NCBI RefSeq assembly: GCF_004362045.1
Contig: NZ_SNWX01000032.1
Span: forward strand, 1-37,047
Source: Halanaerobium saccharolyticum
GTDB lineage: Bacteria > Bacillota > Halanaerobiia > Halanaerobiales > Halanaerobiaceae
Direction: 5' to 3'
Length of the DNA: 37,047 nucleotides
The position numbers and the translations under genes were made by a program. This document shows, in pieces, positions 14,879-22,953 of the stretch. The first letter of the stretch is position 1; each line of letters opens with the position of its first letter. The notes under the pieces are model-generated. The model ran no database searches. It was given only the letters and a program-made list of their open reading frames with translations, and was not told where the DNA came from.

Positions 14879-15173
14879 CGCCATTCACCCTCTCGCAAGT
14901 GAGAATAGTTCTTGCGCCCATCTTTTGGCTGCGGATAATATTATAAATTGTTCCATCAAATTTAATTTCTTTCTCGCCATCATATTCAACTGAGCGAATT
15001 TCAAATTTAACTTCTGGTCTTAATCCCTGGCTAGCTGCATTATAATATTCAGATGATCCAATAGAATTTTCATTTGCAAAGACTTTTCTTTCGGTTCGAG
15101 TTTCAATCTCATTTCCCCACTCGTCTTGAGTAATTGTAGTTGAAATAAGATGAATAATTTTGTTATATCTCAT
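14871..15173 (-). CDS. Head closure protein (SPP1 gp16-like)
   Basis: The 100-residue beta-barrel protein has the DEWGNEIETRTERKVFANE pattern and a C-terminal ILTCERV strand typical of phage head-tail joining/head-closure proteins. These form the ring below the connector that closes the filled capsid. It sits between the gp6-like connector and the gp10-like protein. GTGGGTGATTGA precedes the ATG. Confidence 0.75.
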   Translation of the reverse strand: MRYNKIIHLISTTITQDEWGNEIETRTERKVFANENSIGSSEYYNAASQGLRPEVKFEIRSVEYDGEKEIKFDGTIYNIIRSQKMGARTILTCERVNGDV

Positions 15174-15177
15174 TCAA

Positions 15178-15627
15178 TCACCCACTTATCGTTATGTCGC
15201 CAGTGATATCAATATATTGAGCTTCGCCATCAGCAATTTTATATTCTACTTGATTTTTTGGCCTGCTATAAAAAATAACTGTCCCAGAGCTGGCAGTTTC
15301 TTTTTCTTCTCCATCAAAAACAACAGTACATTGTTCAGAAGCATTGATAGTAATTTTGTAACTGTTATATTCTCTGAGTTGAGATAATTTATTTGCAATT
15401 GACTCATAAACTTCTAAAAATCTTTCAGCTTCTGGGTTGTCATAGCCAAAGTTTCCTTTGCAGTATAAAGTAATTGCATAAACAGTTAAATCATCTGTCT
15501 CTTCTATTTTTAATAAACCTTTAGTGTCTAAATCGCTTTTGGCTGCTTCGATTACTCCGGTTATTTCTGCATCATAATCATTGGCTGTAATTCTTAATGA
15601 AGTCTTTACATCATCCAAGAGAGCCAT
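15178..15627 (-). CDS. Head-tail connector, HK97 gp6-like
   Basis: The N-terminal about 90 residues of this 149-residue protein are helical and match the gp6 family pattern (MALLDDVKTSLRI, then DAEITGVIEAAKSDL and a Y-ALTLYxKxNFGYDNPEAERF-type stretch). These proteins form the ring that docks on the portal. Residues about 95-149 are beta-rich and exceed the usual gp6 length, so an extra C-terminal module is likely. GGGGGCGATTAA precedes the ATG. Confidence 0.75.
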   Translation of the reverse strand: MALLDDVKTSLRITANDYDAEITGVIEAAKSDLDTKGLLKIEETDDLTVYAITLYCKGNFGYDNPEAERFLEVYESIANKLSQLREYNSYKITINASEQCTVVFDGEEKETASSGTVIFYSRPKNQVEYKIADGEAQYIDITGDITISG

Positions 15628-15638
15628 TTAATCGCCCC

Positions 15639-16226
15639 CTATACTATTAGATACACATTTACATCAGTGCCGTTCATTGCGCTATCTAATAGCACTGTAT
15701 TGTTTTCAATGTTGGCAGAATCGACAGCAACAGTTGGAGCGGTAGCTTCTAAAACATTATCTCTATAAGCTTTTAATACGGTGTTTCTTTCAAGCTTATA
15801 AGGTAATCCTAATTTGTTGGCTACTCCCACCTGGACCTCATCAGTTCCAGCATTTGTTTCAACCGGCAACTCAATACTTATGACAGTTTTGAAAGCTTTA
15901 TTGCCTTGCACTTCTGTATCGCCATTAAGAGCAATTGTTTCGCTGATTGCATTATCATCAATGTCAGTTCCGTTAATTACAATATCCCCAGCCACACTTG
16001 CTGCATTAGCTTTAATTTTTAAGTTTCTAGGAACATTAGGATCAGTAATCCCAGATGTAATAGTCTGAGTTTGAGAAGTTAAGGATGTAGAGCCTAAAAC
16101 TCCAGCAATATCTTGAGCTTCAACTGCGCCAATATCTAATTCTGCAATAGCTCTTAGTTTTTCACTTGTGCCAGCATCATTTTTTACTTTTCTGTCAAGT
16201 TTATGATTCAATGCTACATAACTCAT
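15639..16226 (-). CDS. Putative capsid-associated (decoration-like) protein
   Basis: This 195-residue protein is rich in Ala, Val, Thr and Asn, with alternating beta pattern and a motif LGLPYKLERNTVLKAYRDNV near 140-160. I do not recognise a characterised function. Its position between the major capsid protein and the gp6-like connector is where decoration or head-fibre proteins are often encoded; that role is inference. AAGGAGGTATAAATAA precedes the ATG, consistent with high expression. Confidence 0.6.
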   Translation of the reverse strand: MSYVALNHKLDRKVKNDAGTSEKLRAIAELDIGAVEAQDIAGVLGSTSLTSQTQTITSGITDPNVPRNLKIKANAASVAGDIVINGTDIDDNAISETIALNGDTEVQGNKAFKTVISIELPVETNAGTDEVQVGVANKLGLPYKLERNTVLKAYRDNVLEATAPTVAVDSANIENNTVLLDSAMNGTDVNVYLIV

Positions 16227-16280
16227 TTATTTATACCTCCTTATAGAAAAGGGCTAGCATAAGCCAGCCCTAATAATTAT

Positions 16281-17423
16281 TTATCCTTTTTTGACTCTTA
16301 AGAATCCATTTTTAGAAACGACATTACCTCCAGAGAATACAACTCCTCTATGAGCTAACATACCTTCCTTAAATTTATAATCGCTAGATCTTTTAACATC
16401 AACGTCAGAGAATACTGTCATTTTATAATGAGACAAGACTCCATAAGCCATGGAATATTCGCCTGCTGTTACTGCATCATCGGAGATAGCATTACAAGCA
16501 GAGTTAATGATATAAGGAACGCTGTCAATAGTCCCTGTGTTGCCGTTATTTTTTACATCATACACTTTTGTTCCATCGGTATGTCTTAATGTAGCAAATT
16601 CTTTTAAGTCTTTTTTGTTAAGTATTAATACAGCGGCATCTTCAACATCTTCATCCCCACCATAGCTATAAATGATTTCATCAAGAGTATTTTCATCAAT
16701 AGAGGCAATTGACTTGTCAGTAGTTGCATCAATAGCAGTTGCTCCATCATCAAAAATCCCGACAAAGTGACCTGTTGTTCCATCGCCAATAAGAATTTCT
16801 TTAGTGATTTTCTTTCTGATAGCTTTTGTTATACCTTTCATTACTTCTTCGTCATAATCGGCAGCAGGAAGTTTAAGTATTTCTTCTGTATCTTCAGCAT
16901 AAGCAGTAACTTTTGTTTTGTTAATATCAGCATATCCAAAAGTTGTTTCTGCAGTAGTCGGAGTTCCCTCTTCATCAGTATATCCACCTTCGCCATAACT
17001 TTTTACATATGATTCTTGGTAGCTTTCCCCGCCCGGTAGATTTTTAACTGCAACTCTATCAATTAAGCTAGATACTTCGTTGAATGTAGGGTTAATGGCA
17101 TCTGACTGGTGTTTTTCTAAAAGAACGTTAGATGATCCAACAGTAACAGAACGTTTTTCTTTTAGGTCTTTGCCTCTCTTTTCAGCTTTGTCTACTTTTG
17201 GTTTTGTTTCTTTGGCTGCTTCAATGCTTCTTACTTCTGTTTCCCCAGCTTTAATACTTTCCGCAACTTTTTGCCGCTTTTCTTTTTCTCTCAACTCTTC
17301 TTTTTCATCCTGAAGTTCTCTAACTTCTTTTTCTAGCGCATCAATATCAACATCAGCTTCTTTATCCTTTAATTTGCTTCTGATTTCTGTTAATCTTTTT
17401 TCAATTTCTTTTATACGGTCCAT
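16281..17423 (-). CDS. Major capsid protein, HK97 fold
   Basis: In this 380-residue protein, residues 1-70 form a charged coiled coil, the delta/scaffold domain removed by the protease. The mature shell protein follows (from about 95-110, near SVTVGSSNVLLEKHQ). Recognisable family features are ETTFGYADINKTKVTAYAEDTEEIL and ADYDEEVMKGITKAIRK in the P-domain region and a C-terminal EGMLAHRGVVFSGGNV. It lies next to the protease and portal genes, as in HK97. The cleavage site is not pinned down by sequence alone. Confidence 0.92.
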   Translation of the reverse strand: MDRIKEIEKRLTEIRSKLKDKEADVDIDALEKEVRELQDEKEELREKEKRQKVAESIKAGETEVRSIEAAKETKPKVDKAEKRGKDLKEKRSVTVGSSNVLLEKHQSDAINPTFNEVSSLIDRVAVKNLPGGESYQESYVKSYGEGGYTDEEGTPTTAETTFGYADINKTKVTAYAEDTEEILKLPAADYDEEVMKGITKAIRKKITKEILIGDGTTGHFVGIFDDGATAIDATTDKSIASIDENTLDEIIYSYGGDEDVEDAAVLILNKKDLKEFATLRHTDGTKVYDVKNNGNTGTIDSVPYIINSACNAISDDAVTAGEYSMAYGVLSHYKMTVFSDVDVKRSSDYKFKEGMLAHRGVVFSGGNVVSKNGFLRVKKG

Positions 17424-17438
17424 TATTTAATCATCTCC

Positions 17439-18041
17439 TTAAATTTTTGTTAAAAGAATTAATCTTTTTCGCTTTTCTTTTTCATTTTTATAACCTTTAA
17501 GACTTCTCATTTTGATTTCACTACTTGAATAAGCGGGGAAAGTGCATGGACTAACTTCATGTATTTCAGCTTCTAAAACAGTTCTTTTAAGAATAGTTCT
17601 GCCTTCAATCTCTATTTCTGACCATTTATCATCAATGACTGTAAATGCGAATGAGCTGCCGTCAACATCGCCTCTTTTAATGCTTTCTAAAGCATCATCT
17701 CCCCATGAGTTGTTTGGCAAATCAATGTCGTAGTTTAAACCATTAGAATCAGAATTAAACCTTAATGTTCCACTTTTAACACTTCCTAGCGGGAGTTCTG
17801 ACTTATGATTCCAGAGAGCTTTTTGGCTTCTATCTTGTAAGCTTGCATCAAAAGCACCTTGAGCAAATTCTTCTACAAATTCATCACCCCAATAGTCAGT
17901 TAATATTTCTGATCGCTGGTTATATTTAAGGGCATAACCACCAATAGTTCTGCTTTGCCCTTCTTCTAACTCTCTTAATTCAATATCAGTAGAACGGTTT
18001 CTTTTTTCTTTTTTATTCTTCATCTTCTTCGGTGTCTTCAT
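17439..18041 (-). CDS. Prohead protease, HK97 family (S78-like)
   Basis: This 200-residue serine protease matures the capsid. It has the catalytic-His segment ALWNHKSELPLGS, the Ser segment GDVDGSSFAF, and EIHEVSPCTFPAY near the core's end. Its 5' end overlaps the portal gene by 29 bp. A downstream ATG at 18023 is an alternative start; I keep 18041 because GGGGGTG lies upstream of it. The basic tail after residue 180 is probably removed or disordered. Confidence 0.88.
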   Translation of the reverse strand: MKTPKKMKNKKEKRNRSTDIELRELEEGQSRTIGGYALKYNQRSEILTDYWGDEFVEEFAQGAFDASLQDRSQKALWNHKSELPLGSVKSGTLRFNSDSNGLNYDIDLPNNSWGDDALESIKRGDVDGSSFAFTVIDDKWSEIEIEGRTILKRTVLEAEIHEVSPCTFPAYSSSEIKMRSLKGYKNEKEKRKRLILLTKI

Positions 18042-19200
18042 CTACAAATTCACCCCCTTCTACTGGTGCTGTATCTAATCGCCTGACTGGCTCATCTCCG
18101 CCTTTGATTGGACCTAAATTCATTACTTTGCGCCATTCATTAGGAGTTAGCGCTCCTCTATCAACCATATTCAGCAGATTCAGCTTTGTTTTCATGCTTG
18201 CATACTGCAAGTTTGAAGCTTCAAAAATTATTCTATTGCCATATCCTCGCTCTCTTTTGGTAAAAAACACATTTGTAAAAGCATTAGATAATTGAATCGC
18301 AATTGGTTCTATTTCTGACTCATAAAAAGAGTTCCATTCGTCTTCATCATAGTTATTCATTACAATGCTTTCGTTTACACCAAAATAAGCATATAGCCGT
18401 TTTATTGAGCGATCCATTTGTGCTGCATTGGGAACATAATCATTGGGCTCAACTTGTTCTGCATCATAAGACGGATCTGTTGCTGCAGCTCCAACTTCAT
18501 TCTCGACTGACAAATAATTATTGACAAACTCTTCAAGTTCCACTTTTTTATCTTCTGGTCTAAGTTTAGACTTAAACTTTAGTAACCAGCGAATAACCGC
18601 TCCATTTTTAATCGCATTTATAACTGAATTGTCTGTGTTTGTTATTACATCCATTAAATTTTGCAAGGCTTGATAATGGCCGTCTCCGAAAATATCATGT
18701 TCATTAAAATCTTTTCTAAGATGAATAACATCTTCATAAGGAACAACTACATATTTGCCAGTTTTAAACCAAAGTTTCATATATAAATCATTTGAATTGT
18801 CCTCAACTAACTCTGATCTACTCACTGGAATTGGATAAATAGCTTTTATTTTTGCATCTTCCCTATCTATATAAGCAAAAGCATTATGGTTAAGTTCTCT
18901 TTGAATAACCATTTTAGAAAGAAAATCCTGCATACTCATGTAAGAGTTTGGGTTTTGTAAAACTTCTCGAATTTGTGGCCTATCATTTACTTTTATACTG
19001 TCGCCTGAGCCTTCAATATGTTTAGGATTTAACTTTCCGATAGCGTCTGATTTCGGCCTTATGCAAGCTCTGACAATATCGTTCTGCCAAACATCACCAG
19101 ACCAGGGAGAAAAATAATTATTAGATGAACTGATTAACTTAAAAGCCTGAGTGGTTTTATTAGTTTTCCCGCCTCCGAATATCTTGTCAAATAACCCCAA
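18013..19200 (-). CDS. Portal protein, HK97 family
   Basis: The 395-residue protein forms the dodecameric DNA gate of the capsid. Family features are YFSPWSGDVWQNDIVRACIRPKS (about 30-55), LNHNAFAYIDRE (about 105), YVVVPYEDVIHLRKDF (about 150-165) and RGALTPNEWRKVMNLGPIKGGDE near 345-365. Start is TTG preceded by TAGGAGGTGATTA. The C-terminus is acidic. It lies between the large terminase and the protease. Confidence 0.92.
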   Translation of the reverse strand: MGLFDKIFGGGKTNKTTQAFKLISSSNNYFSPWSGDVWQNDIVRACIRPKSDAIGKLNPKHIEGSGDSIKVNDRPQIREVLQNPNSYMSMQDFLSKMVIQRELNHNAFAYIDREDAKIKAIYPIPVSRSELVEDNSNDLYMKLWFKTGKYVVVPYEDVIHLRKDFNEHDIFGDGHYQALQNLMDVITNTDNSVINAIKNGAVIRWLLKFKSKLRPEDKKVELEEFVNNYLSVENEVGAAATDPSYDAEQVEPNDYVPNAAQMDRSIKRLYAYFGVNESIVMNNYDEDEWNSFYESEIEPIAIQLSNAFTNVFFTKRERGYGNRIIFEASNLQYASMKTKLNLLNMVDRGALTPNEWRKVMNLGPIKGGDEPVRRLDTAPVEGGEFVDEDTEEDEE

Positions 19201-19211
19201 ATAATCACCTC

Positions 19212-21041
19212 CTAAATCATGTTTTCATACTCTTGCATTTTGTCTTGGAGTATCACATAAGCATTAAGCATTGCAGCTGTACCATCAATTCTTTTTCTTT
19301 GATTACGCTGCTTTGCGGGTTGTATATTAAGATTTTTATCTATATCAACTGAGGTATTACTCAAACACCATTTAGTTATTGGATTGTTGTCATAATTAAT
19401 TTTATGAGCTTTTAAATCAGCCCCCAGTTGTTTCATTGGTCCTGATAATGTTTTTTTACCCTGGATAACTGGAATCATTGCTTCTTTACCAAAATGACCT
19501 TGCATTTCCTCAACCCAGTAATTAGCACTCCAGGAGTCATAACCAATCCAGGGAATATAAATATCTAATTCATTTTGGACCTCTAAATACCACCGAGTAA
19601 CAAATTTCGGATGCACTTTGTTGCCTGGAGTGGTTCTCATATAACCTTGTTTAACCCACTGGTCATAAGGAATTTTATCTTCTCTGGAACGCTGCTCTAA
19701 TAAATCTTCTGGCAGCCAATACATAGATAAACAATATATTGTCGGATCATCTGGAAGCATAAAAAGAACACTACTTGCAGTTAAATCAGTAGTGCTGGAT
19801 AAGTCAGTTCCTCCGATGCCATAACGGGGATTTAGCTCCCCAACATCAAAGTTTGCTGTATTATTCAATTCTTCAAAGTTTAACCATGCTTCAGAAGATG
19901 TTTCTCTGATATTAAAATCTTTAGTTAATAAGTTTTTAACTAATAAAGGATTATTTTGTGCTTTATGAACCTTAGTTTCTAAGTTGTCGGTTTTCTTAAT
20001 AGTACCAAGCCCTGGATTAGCTTTTCTCCAGTTTTTTCTGTCAGTCCATTCGGACCTTTTGTCTAACTCATAAATAATTGGTAAAAATCTTTCGTCTTTA
20101 TAACCTTCTGGATCATCAAATCCATTAATAATCATTTCTGCTTCATCATACTTTAGGTCGTAAACTTGCTCTCTAACAGTCCCAGCAGTTGTGATCATAA
20201 ATATTAAAGGTTGTTCTCTTGCTGATGTACCGTCTTTGATAACATCGTAAAGGTTCTTGTATTTCCATGCGTGTATCTCATCAAGAGAGGCTCCATGCAC
20301 ATTGAGCCCGTCTAATCTATCGCTGTCAGACCCGAGAGGCACAAAAGTTGAATCATTATGTCGGCCCTTTAATTCTTTAACCAAAGGTTTAATGCTTTTC
20401 AGTAAGAATGGTGATTTTTTAACCATTTTCTTAGCTTCTGACCATACTATTTTGGCCTGTTTTTCTTTTGTAGCAACCGCATATATTTCGGCCCCTGGTT
20501 CATTATCGGCAACTTGAAGATATAAAGAAATCGCCGATGAAAGAGTTGATTTTCCATTCTTTCTGGCAACGACTAATAATACTTCTCTATATTTTCTTGT
20601 TCTGTTAGTTTTATGAATAAACCCAAAAATAGCTGCTATAAAAGCCTTCTGCCAGAGTTCTAATTTAAGCGCCTGGCCTCCCCATTTACCTTTTGATTGT
20701 TTGCAAAAATTTTCTATAAACTCAATTGCATGATTAGCGTGGCCGGCACTATACTCCCACTGGCTTTGATCGTCATGAACATCAGCTACAAGTTTTTTAT
20801 AAACTTTTTTAACTTTTTTGCAGGCTATTATTTCGCCAGATTGAATTTTATTATTATATTCAATGATTGGATTATAACTCAAAGGATATCTTATATAATT
20901 ACTGTTGTTTTTCTTAGTTTTTTCTTTTGTTTTTTTAGGGTGCTGCCAACATCTCCACTCATTTGGTGGATTATCATTAAATTCTTTTTCTCTGCTGCAT
21001 CTGCTGCCATCGTTTTTAGTTCCTGAGCATCTAACTATCAT
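19212..21041 (-). CDS. terL: Terminase large subunit
   Basis: This 609-residue packaging ATPase/nuclease has Walker A VVARKNGKST (157-166) and a Walker B-type LDE (253-255 in GASLDEIH). The C-terminal nuclease half begins near GIGGTDLSSTTDLTA, with Asp residues expected to bind metal. The N-terminal 35 residues carry four Cys (CSGTKNDGSRC and then CWQHP), a possible small zinc-binding add-on not found in most family members. It follows the P27-type small subunit with 2 bp between them. Confidence 0.95.
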   Translation of the reverse strand: MIVRCSGTKNDGSRCSREKEFNDNPPNEWRCWQHPKKTKEKTKKNNSNYIRYPLSYNPIIEYNNKIQSGEIIACKKVKKVYKKLVADVHDDQSQWEYSAGHANHAIEFIENFCKQSKGKWGGQALKLELWQKAFIAAIFGFIHKTNRTRKYREVLLVVARKNGKSTLSSAISLYLQVADNEPGAEIYAVATKEKQAKIVWSEAKKMVKKSPFLLKSIKPLVKELKGRHNDSTFVPLGSDSDRLDGLNVHGASLDEIHAWKYKNLYDVIKDGTSAREQPLIFMITTAGTVREQVYDLKYDEAEMIINGFDDPEGYKDERFLPIIYELDKRSEWTDRKNWRKANPGLGTIKKTDNLETKVHKAQNNPLLVKNLLTKDFNIRETSSEAWLNFEELNNTANFDVGELNPRYGIGGTDLSSTTDLTASSVLFMLPDDPTIYCLSMYWLPEDLLEQRSREDKIPYDQWVKQGYMRTTPGNKVHPKFVTRWYLEVQNELDIYIPWIGYDSWSANYWVEEMQGHFGKEAMIPVIQGKKTLSGPMKQLGADLKAHKINYDNNPITKWCLSNTSVDIDKNLNIQPAKQRNQRKRIDGTAAMLNAYVILQDKMQEYENMI

Positions 21042-21043
21042 CT

Positions 21044-21433
21044 TTAATCAGGCCTCGATGCTTCAAACTTTTCTATAATATTTTCGGGATTAGTAACTTC
21101 TTCTTTTGGCAACAAGTCAAGCAATTGCTTCATAACAGCATTATGTCTATTAACTAATGAAATATAGGTGCTTGCTTCTGGAGATTGTTTAGTACCCCAT
21201 TGGTTTTCTCCATTCTGATACTTTGATACAACTCCATTAGCATTGATTTCATCCTGCAAGTCCTGGAGAGTTATGGCCATAAATGCTGCATTTGCAATTA
21301 ATGACTTTGCTATATCCATTCTCTGGCTATCTATATCTAAATCTTCTAAAATTGCTCTTAATCTTTCTTTTTCTTCTTTAACTCGCCTATCTTTTTCTAA
21401 AAACTCGTTATTTTTAGCTGCTGTATTTGACAT
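21044..21433 (-). CDS. terS: Terminase small subunit, P27 family
   Basis: This protein of about 129 residues recognises phage DNA. It has the P27 pattern: an N-terminal charged helix, SLIANAAFMAITLQDLQDEI, KQSPEASTYISLVNRHNAVM and a C-terminal Asp/Glu-rich LLDLLPKEE. I start it at 21433 (MSNTAAKNNEF), because the upstream in-frame extension to 21508 runs through C-rich intergenic DNA and lacks a better ribosome-binding site. Confidence 0.88.
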   Translation of the reverse strand: MSNTAAKNNEFLEKDRRVKEEKERLRAILEDLDIDSQRMDIAKSLIANAAFMAITLQDLQDEINANGVVSKYQNGENQWGTKQSPEASTYISLVNRHNAVMKQLLDLLPKEEVTNPENIIEKFEASRPD

Positions 21434-21528
21434 TTTATACCACACCCCCCTCGTGAGCTTGATATGTATTAATTGTGTATCCCCTCTCGGTCCCCAAGCA
21501 GCCACCACCCCCGAGAAAAATAGGGGGG
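21434..21528. other. GC-rich intergenic segment, candidate cos / terminase-binding site
   Basis: These 95 bp between the small terminase and the preceding short ORF are strikingly C-rich on the + strand compared with the AT-rich surroundings. They hold two related G tracts on the - strand (GGGGGTGGTGG and GGGGGGTGTGG), an inverted repeat TCTCGG/CCGAGA and a stem CCCCC/GGGGG running into the neighbouring gene. Phages with a P27 terminase and an adjacent HNH endonuclease usually package from cos, and cos lies near these genes. The placement is inference. Confidence 0.35.
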
Positions 21529-21759
21529 CTACATGTTTTCTTCCAAAACGTTTGCTATTTCTTCAGGGCAACCACTGGCTCTAACTTTTATTAAATAACT
21601 TTCAGGCTTTTCTTCAATGTCTAAAATTTTTTCAATCTCATCACAAACTCTTCTCTTTCTGTCTGCTTCTGATTCAACTTCTGTATTTGATAATAAATCT
21701 AAATAAGTAAATAGAAGTTCTAACCTATTTTTATTTTGATCGCTTAAAAATTTACTCAT
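21529..21759 (-). CDS. Hypothetical protein between HNH and terS
   Basis: The 76-residue helical, acidic protein has no recognised domain. AAGGAGGGATAAATA precedes the ATG. It lies 3 bp after the HNH gene and upstream of the GC-rich segment and terS, so it is probably part of the packaging module. The sequence shows no Cys pairs or membrane segment. Confidence 0.65.
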   Translation of the reverse strand: MSKFLSDQNKNRLELLFTYLDLLSNTEVESEADRKRRVCDEIEKILDIEEKPESYLIKVRASGCPEEIANVLEENM

Positions 21760-21762
21760 TAT

Positions 21763-22080
21763 TTATCCCTCCTTAATCAGTTCTCCATGACTGTTAAACA
21801 TTAATCCTTGTCTAACTACCTCCGCACTCGCCCCTACTCCATGTTCCTCATTATGGCAGTCTAAGCATAGGTATTCTAAGTTGTCGAAGCTAAGAGTAAT
21901 TTCTGGATCATTAATATTGTCAGGAGTTAAGTATTCAATGTGATGAACTATTTTGCCTGGATTGACCTTGTCATTCTCCAGGCATCTCTCGCACAGTCCA
22001 TTCACTTCTGTGATATAAGCCTCTCTGCATTCTTGCCATTCTTTACTCTTATAAAAACTTTTAGCCCATTCCTTTGCCAT
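21763..22080 (-). CDS. HNH endonuclease of the packaging module
   Basis: This 105-residue protein has an HNH core: CERC (about 30-33), KIVHHIEYLTPDN with the catalytic HH, an Asn-containing segment LSFDNLEYLCLDCHNEEHG, and paired CxxC zinc ligands. HNH proteins beside P27 terminases assist cos cleavage in HK97-like and staphylococcal phages, which is the expected role here. The start overlaps the end of the preceding zinc-finger gene. Confidence 0.88.
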   Translation of the reverse strand: MAKEWAKSFYKSKEWQECREAYITEVNGLCERCLENDKVNPGKIVHHIEYLTPDNINDPEITLSFDNLEYLCLDCHNEEHGVGASAEVVRQGLMFNSHGELIKEG

Positions 22081-22255
22081 CTTTCCAATCCTCCAGGCTA
22101 ATTATGTCATTATCATCAGCAAAAATATATCTATGATAAGCAAGTATGCAATCAAAGCAAAGATTATGCTTATTCATATCTTTAGTAGCGTTTTTGGAGA
22201 AGTATTTACTTTCACACTTGCTGCATGTCTTGTCGCCTCTAATAATGGCTGGCAT
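22061..22255 (-). CDS. Small zinc-finger protein, first gene of late operon
   Basis: In this 64-residue protein two Cys pairs (CSKC and CFDC) about 22 residues apart suggest a zinc ribbon. I start it at ATG 22255 (MPAIIRGDK), because CAGAGGTGATTTG is well placed there; the longer frame to 22345 runs through the putative promoter and hairpin. It overlaps the HNH start and is probably translationally coupled to it. Function unknown. Confidence 0.65.
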   Translation of the reverse strand: MPAIIRGDKTCSKCESKYFSKNATKDMNKHNLCFDCILAYHRYIFADDNDIISLEDWKDGKGMG

Positions 22256-22286
22256 CAAATCACCTCTGGCAAATATGTAATATAAA

Positions 22287-22318
22287 CCGGCTGGGCTGGC
22301 CGGCAGCAGTATATTATA
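22287..22318 (-). promoter_or_regulatory. Candidate late promoter and leader hairpin
   Basis: On the - strand a perfect TATAAT (22318-22313) lies about 60 bp upstream of the first late gene, without a convincing -35 element. That fits a promoter needing the late activator encoded just upstream. Between it and the gene is a 5-bp GC hairpin (22287-22291/22299-22303) followed by T-rich DNA, possibly an attenuator. Both are read by eye. Confidence 0.4.
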
Positions 22319-22375
22319 AAAGAGGTATCCAACAGACGCCCACAACGATTTCTGTAATTATTAGTTTTTGGCATA

Positions 22376-22407
22376 GAAAAACCCAGCTCGTCTGGTAACA
22401 AGCCGGG
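22376..22407 (-). terminator. Rho-independent terminator ending the early/middle operon
   Basis: On the - strand CCCGGCT (22407-22401) pairs with AGCTGGG (22388-22382), one G-U wobble, around a 12-nt loop, followed by five T and TCTAT. It lies downstream of the late-activator gene and upstream of the late promoter, separating the two transcription units. It could be an antitermination point if the late genes are driven from upstream. Confidence 0.7.
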
Positions 22408-22431
22408 CAAAACAATAAAGGAGGAAAGTTA

Positions 22432-22485
22432 TTGAAAAAACTTATACTTTCCATGATATTAATATATCATCTTTTAAAGCCTTAA
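22432..22485 (+). CDS. Possible 17-residue hydrophobic peptide on the + strand
   Basis: A strong AAGGAGG (22418-22424) is followed at 7 nt by TTG and an open frame of 17 codons, MKKLILSMILIYHLLKP in translation. It is opposite in direction to all neighbours and sits in the late control region. It could be a leader peptide or a type I toxin-like peptide, or chance in a purine-rich stretch. No promoter is evident. Confidence 0.2.
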   Translation: MKKLILSMILIYHLLKP

Positions 22486-22519
22486 ATGTTTACTAATTGT
22501 TTACTAACTGTTTATTTTT
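22453..22519. repeat. Palindrome and 11-bp tandem repeats in the late control region
   Basis: ATGATAT (22453-22459) and ATATCAT (22464-22470) form a perfect dyad with a 4-bp centre. Just beyond, TGTTTACTAAT (22487-22497) and TGTTTACTAAC (22498-22508) repeat in tandem, with a degenerate third copy TGTTTATTTTT (22509-22519). They straddle the stop of the late activator and precede the terminator and late promoter. A binding site for that activator is the natural suggestion, not shown. Confidence 0.45.
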
Positions 22520-22949
22520 TTGCATATCCGAGAATTCTTGCTATTTTCTCTATTGCCTGGTCCTTAAAATCATAATATTTGTTTCTTCCCCACTCGAATT
22601 TTGGGTGAGTATATATGTTCACATCTTTCTCGAATCTTCCTGTCATATACTTTTTTTCCACTACAAATCTTTCTATCGTGTCTAGCGCCTTTAGAGCTTC
22701 TTCAATTTTTGCTATCATGCACTCTTTACTTCTTAATTCTTCTTTGAGTTCACTTTCATCTCGATTAATTACTGCATTTTCTGTAGCTGATCTAAAATCA
22801 TTGCTGCCTTTAACGTTTACTCCTTCATAACTTACCCCTCGATTTGACTCAATTAATTCGTCTAATTCTATTCTGATTACGGCACATCGCTGTTTATATT
22901 CTTTGTAGTTAAGCAGCTCCTTAATTACTCTTGAATAATAATCCTGCAT
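22512..22949 (-). CDS. Late transcription activator, RinA/ArpU-like
   Basis: This protein of about 145 residues has an N-terminal helical part and a C-terminal sigma-region-4-like HTH (KYMTGRFEKDV..., then GRNKYYDFKDQAIEKIARILGYA). This is the layout of RinA/ArpU-type regulators, encoded just before the terminase/HNH module in Gram-positive phages. I start it at 22949, preceded by AAGGGTGATTGG and 4 bp after the upstream stop; the longer frame has no better site. It likely turns on the late operon that starts downstream. Confidence 0.75.
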   Translation of the reverse strand: MQDYYSRVIKELLNYKEYKQRCAVIRIELDELIESNRGVSYEGVNVKGSNDFRSATENAVINRDESELKEELRSKECMIAKIEEALKALDTIERFVVEKKYMTGRFEKDVNIYTHPKFEWGRNKYYDFKDQAIEKIARILGYAKK

Positions 22950-22953
22950 CCAA

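Noticed and set aside
21434-21508. N-terminal extension of the small terminase
   Set aside because: It translates C-rich intergenic DNA with no family similarity; ATG 21433 gives the normal P27 start.
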